The notes: generated from the sequence alone by a model not told the origin. Shown: positions 6,813-12,859, counted from the stretch's first letter. The stretch is 13,418 nucleotides of DNA from an uncultured Oscillospiraceae bacterium (GCA_934661135.1 CAKUJA010000058.1:1-13418); one strand, 5' to 3'. Made by a program: numbers and translations.

Positions 6813-7778
6813 TCAGGGATTTACAACGTTGAGCGGCTTGCCGGCGAGGAATGCCTTGACATTGGACACGGTGATGTCCATGATGCGCTGGCGGCTCTCC
6901 AACGGCGCCCAGGAGATATGCGGGGTGATGATGCAGTTCTTCGCGGATAGCAGAGGATTATCGGAGCGAATCGGCTCGGTATAGACGACATCGAGACCGG
7001 CGCCGCCGAGCTTGCCGCTGTTGAGTGCGTCGGCTACGTCCTGCTCGACGATGAGCTGGCCGCGCGCGTTGTTGATGAGCAGCGCGCCGTCTTTCATTAA
7101 GGCGATGCGCTCCTTGTTTATCAGGCCGGTGTTTTCCGGTGTGAGGTTGCAGTGGAGGGAGACGACATCGGACGAGGAGAGCAGCGTGTCGAGGTCGGTA
7201 TAGGTGCCGATAGCGCGGCCGGAATCGCTCTGGAACACATCGTAAGCCAGAACGTGCATCCCCATGGCCTTGGCAATACGGCCTTCCGCCTGACCGATGC
7301 GGCCAAAGCCGATGATGCCGATTGTTTTGCCCTCAAGCTCGATCAGCGGGTAGTCCCAATAGCACCAGTCCACATTGGATGCCCACTTGCCCGCGTGGAC
7401 GGTCTCACTGTGGTGGCCGATATGGTGGCAGAGCTCGAGCAGCAGCGCAATGGAGAACTGGCTCACGGAGGCGGTGCCGTAGGTCGGGACGTTGCAGACC
7501 GGGATGCCCTTCTCCTTTGCGTACTGGTAGTCGACGACATTATAGCCGGTTGCAAGCACCGCAATCAGCTTCAGCTTGGGGCAGGCGTCGATTGTGGCAC
7601 GAGAAATCGGCGTCTTGTTGATGACGGCGATGTCTGCGTCGCCGATACGCTCTGCAATCAGCGGCGACTCTGCGTAGGAGGTGCGGTCGTAGACCGTCAC
7701 CTCGCCAAGCGCTTCCAATCCCGCCCAGCTCAGATCGCCGGGATTTTCCGTATAACCATCCAGAATGACAAGTTTCAT
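6813..7778 (-). CDS. D-2-hydroxyacid dehydrogenase (glycerate dehydrogenase/hydroxypyruvate reductase-like)
   Basis: The product (321 aa) is an NAD(P)-dependent D-isomer 2-hydroxyacid dehydrogenase, a cytoplasmic enzyme interconverting 2-oxo acids and D-2-hydroxy acids. The N- and C-terminal substrate-domain pieces flank a nucleotide-binding Rossmann domain with GFGRIG (157-162) and Asp180 at the end of the second strand, which favours NAD(H). The catalytic set Arg239 (NNARG), Glu268 (YTEP) and His287 (TPHISWA) is complete, at nearly the same positions as in D-glycerate dehydrogenase. The overall sequence is closest to the HprA-like subgroup, but the substrate cannot be fixed. The ribosome site GGAGG lies about 9 bases before the ATG. 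It is the second gene of an operon, 29 bases after the isomerase-like gene, which suggests the two act on the same compound. Confidence 0.9.
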   Translation of the reverse strand: MKLVILDGYTENPGDLSWAGLEALGEVTVYDRTSYAESPLIAERIGDADIAVINKTPISRATIDACPKLKLIAVLATGYNVVDYQYAKEKGIPVCNVPTYGTASVSQFSIALLLELCHHIGHHSETVHAGKWASNVDWCYWDYPLIELEGKTIGIIGFGRIGQAEGRIAKAMGMHVLAYDVFQSDSGRAIGTYTDLDTLLSSSDVVSLHCNLTPENTGLINKERIALMKDGALLINNARGQLIVEQDVADALNSGKLGGAGLDVVYTEPIRSDNPLLSAKNCIITPHISWAPLESRQRIMDITVSNVKAFLAGKPLNVVNP

Positions 7779-7807
7779 GCGTAATTCCTCCTATTTACTA
7801 CGATGTT

Positions 7808-8698
7808 TTAATCTTCCAAAAGCGCCCAGGCGCGGTTCAGCACACGCTTGGTGTTGGCGAGAACAATCCCCTCATCCTCACCGGGACGGAGCGTAACCTC
7901 CATGGAGAGCACGTAGGGGTGTTCCGCGTTGAAGAAGCCTTCATCTTTCAGGACGCGCAGGAAGTCCAGCAGCTCGGAAGTGTCATTGGCGCTGTTGGGG
8001 TAACCCATGCGCGGATGGAGATCGCCGTAGCCGTCACAGCCGGGTTTGACCACAGCATTGCCGAAGTGGAGGTGTGTGATATAGGGGCGCAGCGTGCGGA
8101 TGACGAAGCGGCTGGTTTCGTAGGTGGTGGGGAAGTGGCTCAGGTCGACAAGCAGCCCGAAGTTATGGTGCGTGGTGCGCATATCGGCGGCAAAGCGCGC
8201 GGCCAGCGGCGCGGGGCCAATGAGCGCGGCCTTGTCCATGTCAAAGTCAAAGACTTCAAGCTCGACGTTCATGTTCTTGCCTGCCGCATAGTCGCAGACG
8301 GCGCGAGTGGTCTTTAAAAGCTGCACATAGGACTGCTCCTTTGTCGATTCTTCCCATTTTCCGGCGAGAAACGCGATGCCGCCGGCACCGAGGTATTCTG
8401 CCTCATCCACGGCTTCCAGCAGCGTTTTTTCGGCCTGTTTGCGCGCAGCTTCATCCAGATCGTTGGGGTTCAGCTTCGGGCCGAGCAGCCGTGGCTGCGC
8501 GCCGTAGCAGACATGGAGGTGGCTCTGATCGAGAATGGCCTTTGCAGCGGCGTTGTCCGCGCCGAACCCCTTGAGTTCAATGGCGTCGAAGTAGTCGTCG
8601 CGCGCGATAGCGAGCAGCGAGTCCAGCGGAGCGGACTTAGGATAGCTCATCCACTGAATTGTACCGATGCGAAAAAACTTGTGAATGGATTCTCTCAT
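7808..8698 (-). CDS. Sugar phosphate isomerase/epimerase-type TIM-barrel protein
   Basis: The product (296 aa) belongs to the xylose-isomerase-like / AP-endonuclease-2 TIM-barrel superfamily, which includes hydroxypyruvate isomerase, tagatose epimerase, IolE and IolI. Family marks are FDAIELKG (37-44), the acidic ELEVFD (146-151), DLSH with Asp185 and His188, THLHFGN with His211, and MEV with Glu267. These are the usual divalent-metal ligands and the catalytic glutamates. No signal peptide is seen. Its substrate is unknown. The downstream dehydrogenase suggests a short pathway in which an isomerised sugar acid or hydroxypyruvate-like product is reduced or oxidised. The start has AGGAGG about 7 bases upstream. 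It is the first gene of the operon and is transcribed away from a GntR-type regulator gene. Confidence 0.85.
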   Translation of the reverse strand: MRESIHKFFRIGTIQWMSYPKSAPLDSLLAIARDDYFDAIELKGFGADNAAAKAILDQSHLHVCYGAQPRLLGPKLNPNDLDEAARKQAEKTLLEAVDEAEYLGAGGIAFLAGKWEESTKEQSYVQLLKTTRAVCDYAAGKNMNVELEVFDFDMDKAALIGPAPLAARFAADMRTTHHNFGLLVDLSHFPTTYETSRFVIRTLRPYITHLHFGNAVVKPGCDGYGDLHPRMGYPNSANDTSELLDFLRVLKDEGFFNAEHPYVLSMEVTLRPGEDEGIVLANTKRVLNRAWALLED

Positions 8699-8721
8699 GG
8701 TGCTTCCTCCTAAATTTGTAT

Positions 8722-8739
8722 TATAAGTTTATTCTTATA
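8722..8739. promoter_or_regulatory. Candidate operator for the divergent GntR regulator
   Basis: An inverted repeat TATAAG-N6-CTTATA lies about 9-26 bases downstream of the predicted start of the minus-strand operon transcript, a typical repressor position. The half-site ATATAAG recurs at 8835-8841, overlapping the -10 of the regulator's own promoter. Binding by the neighbouring GntR protein is inferred from position. The AT-rich context raises the chance of a fortuitous palindrome. Confidence 0.4.
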
Positions 8740-8754
8740 TAACAGAATAACATT

Positions 8755-8783
8755 ATAATAGCGGAAGAAAACTGGAAAGTCAA
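8755..8783 (-). promoter_or_regulatory. Promoter of the isomerase-dehydrogenase operon
   Basis: On the minus strand, TTGACT is separated by exactly 17 bases from TATTAT, which matches the sigma-A consensus well. The predicted start point is near 8748, about 50 bases before the isomerase gene. Confidence 0.75.
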
Positions 8784-8807
8784 CTGAAAATTCGGAAATA
8801 ATTGAAA

Positions 8808-8836
8808 TTGACAAGGAGAAAATCAGCAGATATAAT
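8808..8836 (+). promoter_or_regulatory. Consensus promoter of the GntR regulator gene
   Basis: TTGACA, a 17-base spacer and TATAAT give a perfect sigma-A promoter. Transcription would start near 8843, only about 20 bases before the coding start. A promoter this strong suggests the regulator is limited by autorepression or another factor. Confidence 0.85.
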
Positions 8837-8865
8837 ATAAGTTATCATACAGGTTGGAGGGCGGC

Positions 8866-9531
8866 ATGAAGAAAAGCGAATGGGTGGCGGCGCAGCTCCG
8901 GCAGCAGATCTGCGCGGGGACATATACGCCCGGAGAAAAGCTGCCTTCTGAGACGAAGCTCTGTGAGCAGTTCGGCGTGAGCCGGCTGACGGTACGCAGC
9001 GCGCTCGGCAGCCTGGCCGCACAGGAGATGATCGAGACCCGGAAGGGCAGCGGCAGCATCGTGCGTGCGCAGCGGGCGGCAGGCGCAGAATTTGAAAGTG
9101 CGGCGTTTGGACGTATGGATCTGTTTGAATTCCGGCGAATTCTGGAAACGGAGATTGCGGGACTCGCGGCGCAGCGCGCCGATGCGGAGACGGTTGAAAC
9201 GTTGTCGCGATTGACAGCGCAGATGCAGACGGCAGCGCAGAATACGGACATTGCGCTCTACGACGCGGAATTCCACCGGACGCTGGCAGCCGCGACGCAC
9301 AACGCGGTGATTATGCGTGTCTTTGAGCTGCTGGCGCCGGCGTTCCAGACGATGATGGAGCAGAACGTCGATGTGCTCGGCACAGAGGGATGCGAAGCGC
9401 ATTTACAGATTGTGTCCGCAATCGGGGCGCGCAATTCGGAGCTGGCGAAGAAGGCCATGTGCTGGCATTTGAATCATACGGTGGAGCTGACCAATATGCT
9501 CAATTTCCGTGCTGCGGAGGAAAAAAGATAA
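8866..9531 (+). CDS. GntR-family transcriptional regulator, FadR/FCD subfamily
   Basis: The product (221 aa) is a DNA-binding regulator. The winged helix (about 3-68) shows the classic pattern LRQQICAGTYTPGEKLPSE, then LCEQFGVSRLTVRSAL and GSGSIV in the wing. The C-terminal all-helical FCD ligand domain (about 82-210) keeps the presumed metal ligands Asp133, His137, His179 and His201, so it may bind a carboxylate effector through a metal ion. The start is the ATG after TTGGAGGG (GGAGG at 8856-8860, spacing 5); a TTG at 8854 would extend it by four residues but lies in that ribosome site. It is divergent from the isomerase-dehydrogenase operon and is the obvious candidate to control it, probably as a repressor released by a hydroxy or sugar acid. 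That role is inferred. Confidence 0.92.
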   Translation: MKKSEWVAAQLRQQICAGTYTPGEKLPSETKLCEQFGVSRLTVRSALGSLAAQEMIETRKGSGSIVRAQRAAGAEFESAAFGRMDLFEFRRILETEIAGLAAQRADAETVETLSRLTAQMQTAAQNTDIALYDAEFHRTLAAATHNAVIMRVFELLAPAFQTMMEQNVDVLGTEGCEAHLQIVSAIGARNSELAKKAMCWHLNHTVELTNMLNFRAAEEKR

Positions 9532-9554
9532 GATAATAAGATAATTTGAACGAG

Positions 9555-9582
9555 AAAACCGGCTCGAGAGAGCCGGCTTTTC
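9555..9582 (+). terminator. Terminator of the GntR gene
   Basis: CCGGCTC pairs with GAGCCGG around a GAGA loop, preceded by AAAA and followed by CTTTT. It starts 23 bases after the stop codon. Confidence 0.85.
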
Positions 9583-9638
9583 GCGTTCGGGAACGTTTTT
9601 TACAAAACTGTGAACAAACATTGCTTCTTTTGTGAATT

Positions 9639-9665
9639 TTAGCACTCTACTATTGACAGTGCTAA
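9639..9665. promoter_or_regulatory. CIRCE operator (HrcA site)
   Basis: TTAGCACTC-N9-CAGTGCTAA matches the CIRCE consensus TTAGCACTC-N9-GAGTGCTAA at 17 of 18 positions. The single change, C at 9657, is the C of the TTGACA -35 box of the overlapping promoter. HrcA binding here would block transcription until heat or unfolded protein titrates GroEL. Confidence 0.93.
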
Positions 9666-9680
9666 AAACGGTGGTATACT
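9653..9680 (+). promoter_or_regulatory. Promoter of the hsp20 gene
   Basis: TTGACA (9653-9658) and TATACT (9675-9680) are 16 bases apart, a strong sigma-A promoter. The CIRCE element covers the -35 box. The start point is near 9687, which gives a leader of about 117 bases. Confidence 0.88.
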
Positions 9681-9686
9681 GAAGTT

Positions 9687-9803
9687 GTTCTTGAGGGAGA
9701 GAATGTTGAGAGCCTGACGGAACGAAATGAATTGATACATGATGGTGACAAAAGTTGCCGGCTTCCGCGAAGGGAACCGAATGACGAAATGGAGGAATGA
9801 CTT
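9687..9803 (+). other. Leader of the hsp20 mRNA with a minimal upstream ORF
   Basis: The leader carries a five-codon frame, ATG TTG AGA GCC TGA at 9703-9717, with GAGG six bases before it. An imperfect hairpin lies near 9759-9779 (CGGCTTCC paired with GGGAACCG, one mismatch and one wobble). The gene's own ribosome site GGAGG is at 9791-9795. I see no segment complementary to that site, so a ROSE-type thermometer is not supported. Confidence 0.3.
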
Positions 9804-10244
9804 ATGTTGCCTAGCATTTTTGGTGAGAATTTGTTTGATGATTTCTTTGGCGATCCGTTTGCAATGATGGTTCCGCAAGGACGCGATCCGCTGTATGGTA
9901 AGCATGCCAAGAACCTGATGAAAACCGATGTCCGCGAGACGGCGGACAGCTATGAGCTGGATGTCGACCTGCCGGGGTTCAAAAAAGAGGATGTCAGCGT
10001 GGAGCTGAAGAATGGATATCTGACCATTCAGGCATCCAAGAGCCTGGACAAGGACGAGCAGAAGAACGGCAAGTACATCCGTCAGGAGCGCTACGCCGGT
10101 TCGATGAGCCGCAGCTTTTATGTGGGCGAGGGTCTGCGCCCCGAGGACGTGAAGGGCAAATTTGAAAACGGGATTTTGCAGATCTCACTGCCGAAGGCAG
10201 AGCAGAAGAAGCTGCCGGAGACCACAAGAATTGCAATTGAGTAA
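9804..10244 (+). CDS. Hsp20/alpha-crystallin family small heat-shock protein
   Basis: The product (146 aa) is a cytoplasmic holdase chaperone that binds unfolding proteins and forms oligomers. The variable N-terminal arm (1-37) is Phe/Asp-rich (NLFDDFFGDPF). The alpha-crystallin domain (about 38-132) contains TADSYELDVDLPGFKKEDVSV, LTIQASK, the dimerisation-loop region with RQERYAGSMSRSFYV, and the consensus FENGILQISLPK. The C-terminal IxI-type anchor is present as IAI (143-145). Length is normal. The ribosome site GGAGG has 8-base spacing. Control by HrcA is shown by the CIRCE element over its promoter. This is notable because clostridial hsp20 genes are not always HrcA targets; the classic targets are groESL and dnaK. 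Confidence 0.95.
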   Translation: MLPSIFGENLFDDFFGDPFAMMVPQGRDPLYGKHAKNLMKTDVRETADSYELDVDLPGFKKEDVSVELKNGYLTIQASKSLDKDEQKNGKYIRQERYAGSMSRSFYVGEGLRPEDVKGKFENGILQISLPKAEQKKLPETTRIAIE

Positions 10245-10274
10245 TCTGCAGACAACCCGCTGTCCTGATAGCGT

Positions 10275-10310
10275 AAATACCGCCGCGAAGCAACGCTTCG
10301 CGGCGGTATT
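10275..10310. repeat. First copy of a 36-base hairpin repeat
   Basis: This 36-base palindromic unit has a perfect 16-base stem (AATACCGCCGCGAAGC with its complement) and a 3-base loop. It is identical to the copy at 10474-10509. On the plus strand it lacks a T tract and continues into CAGCG; on the minus strand it ends in TATTT. It lies 30 bases after the hsp20 stop. Confidence 0.9.
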
Positions 10311-10348
10311 CAGCGTGTCGAAAAAGTCTTTTCGCCCCGCCGCCCGTC

Positions 10349-10381
10349 CAGTTTTTCAAACTTATCAGGTTTGAAAAACTG
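10349..10381. repeat. AT-rich inverted repeat between the twin hairpins
   Basis: CAGTTTTTCAAAC and GTTTGAAAAACTG form a perfect 13-base stem around a 7-base loop. The right-arm core TTGAAAAACTGC occurs again at 10438-10449, so part of this unit is duplicated. Confidence 0.8.
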
Positions 10382-10394
10382 CTTGATTGAACGC

Positions 10395-10417
10395 GAAGGG
10401 GGCTCTTTGCCCCCTTC
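10395..10417. repeat. GC-rich hairpin between the twin hairpins
   Basis: GAAGGGGGC pairs perfectly with GCCCCCTTC around TCTTT. It has no clear T tract on the plus strand. It belongs to the same repeat-rich cassette in the convergent hsp20-folC gap. Confidence 0.75.
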
Positions 10418-10473
10418 ACTCTTCCCCTGCGACTCTGTTGAAAAACTGCATTCCAGCATTTTTTGATAGTCTC

Positions 10474-10513
10474 AAATACCGCCGCGAAGCAACGCTTCGC
10501 GGCGGTATTTTTT
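10474..10513 (+). terminator. Second copy of the 36-base hairpin, with T tract; bidirectional terminator
   Basis: The same 36-base hairpin as at 10275-10310, here followed by six T residues on the plus strand, makes a strong terminator facing hsp20 transcription. On the minus strand it ends in TATTT and lies 10 bases after the folC stop, so it probably serves both convergent genes. Confidence 0.88.
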
Positions 10514-10522
10514 CATTCAGAA

Positions 10523-11794
10523 TCAGGAAAGCGCGCGGACGGCGGCTTTGATGTCACCAAGCATATAGAGCGAGCCGTAGCAGAGGACGACGCCGTCCTT
10601 GCCCGCGTGCTCGACCGCCAGCGTTACGCCGTCTGCAACGGTATCGCAGGCCGTGACAGGCTTGCCGAATGAGCCGAGATAGCCGGCCAGATCGCGCGCG
10701 CTGAGCGCACGCGGGTTGTCCGGCGTGACGGTGATGAACTCCTTGGCGAACGGCGCGACGTTGGCGTACATACAATGGAAATCCTTGTCACCGAGGACGC
10801 CGGTCAGCACGGTCAGCTCCCGGCCGGCCAGGTAATCGTCAATGTTTTTGACGAGCGCTTCAATACACTGTGGATTGTGGCCGCCGTCGATGATAAAGAG
10901 CGGCTCCTTCCGCAGCAGCTCAAACCGACCTGGCCACTCGACCTCTTTCAGACCCTTCCGAACGGCATCCTCCGGCAGGTTCCAGCCGCGGCTGCGCAGC
11001 GCGTCGACCGCGGTCAGGACGACGGCGGCGTTGTGGAGCTGGTGGTCGCCAAGCAGCGGAAGCTCCAGCGCTTCATAGCCGTCGCAGTCGAACACCTGCC
11101 CCTCGAGATTGTGCGAGAGCAGGCGGATGGAGTCAAAATCGGCCTTGTGCAGCGTGGCGCCGACGGCATTGCAGCGAGCTTCAAATACGGCTTCGACTGA
11201 CGGCTGTTCGCGGTAGATCACGGCGTCGCAGCCGGACTTGATGATGCCGGCCTTGGTTGCGGCGATCTTCTCCAGCGTGTCGCCGAGGAATTCGGTGTGG
11301 TCAAGGCCGATGTTGCAGAGCACGGCGGCTTCCGGCGGGAGGATGACGTTTGTGGCGTCGAACTCGCCGCCCATGCCGACCTCACAGATCACGATGTCGC
11401 AGTGCTGCTGCGCGAAATACTCGAAGCCGAGTGCGGTGACCATTTCAAACTCTGTCGGCTGCTCGAAAATCGAGTCGGCAAACGGCTTGATCTGCTCGGT
11501 CAGCTCGCAGATTGCTTCGTCCGGAATCATCTGCCCATTTACCTGAATACGCTCGCCGAACTGGACGATATACGGCGAGGTGTAGAGACCGGTTTTGTAA
11601 CCTGCGGCCTGAAAGATCGAGGCAAGCATGGCACAGGTGGAACCTTTGCCGTTGGTGCCTGCGACATGGACAAATTTGCATTTGCGTTCGGGGTGGCCGA
11701 GCAGATCGAGCAGAGCACTGATACGCTCGAGCCCCGGCTTGCTGCCTTTCCAACAGACGGCATGAATATAATGTAATGCTTCGTCAAGGGTCAT
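10523..11794 (-). CDS. folC: Bifunctional folylpolyglutamate synthase / dihydrofolate synthase
   Basis: The product (423 aa) is an ATP-dependent Mur-ligase-type enzyme in the cytoplasm. It adds glutamate residues to folates and, in many bacteria, also to dihydropteroate. The P-loop GTNGKGS (46-52) is followed by the substrate-loop motif TSPYIVQFGERI (72-83), then DHTEFLG (165-171) and KAGIIK (181-186), whose lysine is usually carbamylated. WPGRFE and DGGHNP mark the C-terminal domain. Length is normal for the family. The ATG is preceded by only a weak purine-rich site (AAAGAAG). It follows folT by 36 bases and is read from the same riboswitch-controlled leader. Polyglutamylation traps imported folate in the cell, so the two genes form a salvage unit. 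Confidence 0.95.
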   Translation of the reverse strand: MTLDEALHYIHAVCWKGSKPGLERISALLDLLGHPERKCKFVHVAGTNGKGSTCAMLASIFQAAGYKTGLYTSPYIVQFGERIQVNGQMIPDEAICELTEQIKPFADSIFEQPTEFEMVTALGFEYFAQQHCDIVICEVGMGGEFDATNVILPPEAAVLCNIGLDHTEFLGDTLEKIAATKAGIIKSGCDAVIYREQPSVEAVFEARCNAVGATLHKADFDSIRLLSHNLEGQVFDCDGYEALELPLLGDHQLHNAAVVLTAVDALRSRGWNLPEDAVRKGLKEVEWPGRFELLRKEPLFIIDGGHNPQCIEALVKNIDDYLAGRELTVLTGVLGDKDFHCMYANVAPFAKEFITVTPDNPRALSARDLAGYLGSFGKPVTACDTVADGVTLAVEHAGKDGVVLCYGSLYMLGDIKAAVRALS

Positions 11795-11830
11795 AGGATT
11801 TGACTTCTTTCTATGAAAAAATCGCGTAGA

Positions 11831-12415
11831 TTACTGCACAGAGACGCGCTTCCGGGTGTCAGTCAGGTGGAATTTGCGCAGCGCCAGCACCACGGGCAGT
11901 GCGACGGTCGCCGTCAGGAACGACGAGAGCGCGCCGGTGGCCAGACGTGTCCAGAATACGCCGAAAATCAGTGCGTAGGAGTAGTAGTAATTGATGACAG
12001 AGTCAAGGTAGTAAACCAGGGTATTTGCGCAGGATGTCACAAGACCAGCCACAATGCAGACCGCATAGTAGACAAACGGCTTCTTGCTGCTCGCGATGGC
12101 ATCCGTGGACATCTGCTTGCGGAACAGCATCACGCCAAGACCGACGATCAGGCCGCGGATGGCCGCCGGCAGAATCCAGAGAAGCGTTGTGGCAGTAAAG
12201 CCGTACTTCAACATCTGCTCCAGGAATGCGCCGAGCAGACCGACAATACAGGCGTCAACCGGGCCATAGAGCATGGCGCAGACGACTGTCGGCAGGGAGA
12301 CAAATGTGATTTTGACCCCCATGATCTCGACAGCGAGCATGGAGAGGACAAAAAACAGGGCAATCAGCAGCGCGTCGATCACGAGACGCTTTGTGGTAAA
12401 TTTGGATTTGGACAT
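11831..12415 (-). CDS. folT: Folate ECF transporter S-component (FolT)
   Basis: The product (194 aa) is a hydrophobic membrane protein with about six predicted helices (near 11-30, 35-51, 53-70, 76-97, 112-135 and 150-180). It has a basic N-terminus and the loop LYGPVDACIVGLLGAFLEQMLKYG, typical of ECF S-components. These proteins bind a vitamin and dock on a shared energising module (EcfA, EcfA', EcfT) encoded elsewhere. From the protein alone the ligand would be uncertain. The tetrahydrofolate riboswitch in its leader and the folC gene after it make folate the clear choice. The ribosome site AGGAGG (12423-12428) lies 7 bases before the ATG and is the probable target of riboswitch control. 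Confidence 0.92.
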   Translation of the reverse strand: MSKSKFTTKRLVIDALLIALFFVLSMLAVEIMGVKITFVSLPTVVCAMLYGPVDACIVGLLGAFLEQMLKYGFTATTLLWILPAAIRGLIVGLGVMLFRKQMSTDAIASSKKPFVYYAVCIVAGLVTSCANTLVYYLDSVINYYYSYALIFGVFWTRLATGALSSFLTATVALPVVLALRKFHLTDTRKRVSVQ

Positions 12416-12422
12416 AAAAAAG

Positions 12423-12489
12423 CCTCCTAATTTGTTTGAGGAACGCTTTCATTCAGGAAAGAGTCCTCGCTGGAAAATTGGAGGAGGTT
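12423..12489 (-). promoter_or_regulatory. Expression platform of the folT leader (SD-sequestering stem)
   Basis: On the minus strand, CCTCCT (12487 to 12482) is complementary to the folT ribosome site AGGAGG (12428 to 12423), and the pairing extends to AATT on the far side of a 2-base bulge. A stable hairpin lies between them (GAGGA/TCCTC and CTTTC/GAAAG, 12438-12468), which would bring the two arms together. The anti-SD segment AACCTCC (12489 to 12483) is also complementary to GGAGGTT within the aptamer (12597 to 12591), so a competing fold is possible. Confidence 0.55.
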
Positions 12490-12540
12490 AAGAATATTGA
12501 CTTTTCTGGAAATCGGAAACTGCTGTACAATTTCTCTTTG

Positions 12541-12637
12541 CCATAGCGGATGCGAAATGACACCGCGGAACAACTCCTTCGCCCGGCGGCAACCTCCCAT
12601 CCAACCGGTACTTGACGCGTCATTTCTACTCATGCAA
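12541..12637 (-). ncRNA. Tetrahydrofolate (THF) riboswitch
   Basis: The minus strand carries the conserved THF aptamer pattern in order: GAGTAGAAATGACGCGT, CAAGT, GGATGGGAGGTTG, GGGCGAAGGAG, then CCGCGGTGTCATTT and CGCATCCGCT. AAATGAC near the 5' end pairs perfectly with GTCATTT near the 3' end, as in the known long helix. The closing stem (CAT-AG with CT-ATG, one bulged G) is short. Tetrahydrofolates bind this RNA class and usually lower translation of folate import genes, which matches the folT-folC operon downstream. The identification rests on the remembered consensus. Confidence 0.9.
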
Positions 12638-12712
12638 CGTTCGGGTACGCACGTCCTTGTTAAATTAGCAGGCTCACATCTTCCTGCCCTTATGGTTCAC
12701 TCCCTATCTCTC

Positions 12713-12740
12713 ATTGTAGCGTATTTTTCCAAAAACGCAA
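12713..12740 (-). promoter_or_regulatory. Promoter of the folT-folC operon
   Basis: On the minus strand TTGCGT is followed after 16 bases by TACAAT. The predicted start near 12706 gives a leader of about 290 bases containing the THF riboswitch. Within the first 70 bases of that leader a hairpin GCAGG...CCTGC (12668-12687) has no assigned role. Confidence 0.65.
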
Positions 12741-12808
12741 GAGGGAATTCGATATTTTTTGATTGATTTCGGAGTTTCTTGTATCGCAGTAAAAAATTGG
12801 AAAGGGGA

Positions 12809-12837
12809 TTGACAAAAGGAGAGGAACGTGCTATAAC
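12809..12837 (+). promoter_or_regulatory. Promoter of the cysteine synthase gene
   Basis: TTGACA and TATAAC are separated by exactly 17 bases, a strong sigma-A promoter. The start point is near 12844, so the leader is about 140 bases long. Confidence 0.85.
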
Positions 12838-12840
12838 ATA

Positions 12841-12859
12841 ACCAACCTACTTAGTTGGT
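12841..12859. promoter_or_regulatory. Palindromic operator at the cysK start point
   Basis: ACCAAC-N7-GTTGGT lies directly after the -10 box and covers the expected transcription start, a standard repressor position. A cysteine-responsive Rrf2-family regulator (CymR- or IscR-like) is a reasonable guess for this gene, but the site does not let me name the protein. Confidence 0.5.

Noticed and set aside
5044..6813. Long minus-strand frame (589 codons) opposite the phosphate transporter
   Set aside because: Antisense to a gene with unmistakable QSSSATT repeats; the translation resembles no family and has no ribosome site.
9759..9803. RNA thermometer (ROSE type) before hsp20
   Set aside because: The hairpin does not include or pair with the GGAGG ribosome site, and no anti-SD segment is visible. 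CIRCE already explains heat control.
10275..10509. Twin identical 36-base repeats as a CRISPR remnant
   Set aside because: Only two copies, 163 bases apart, each a near-complete palindrome with terminator features. The spacing is far from a spacer length and no cas gene is near.
12638..12706. A second (tandem) riboswitch or T-box ahead of the THF aptamer in the folT leader
   Set aside because: Only a simple GCAGG/CCTGC hairpin is visible. There is no T-box sequence, no second THF core and no other class I can recognise.
12497..12766. Plus-strand frame of 89 codons upstream of cysK
   Set aside because: It runs antisense through the THF riboswitch, has no ribosome site, and its apparent openness is explained by the structured RNA on the other strand.
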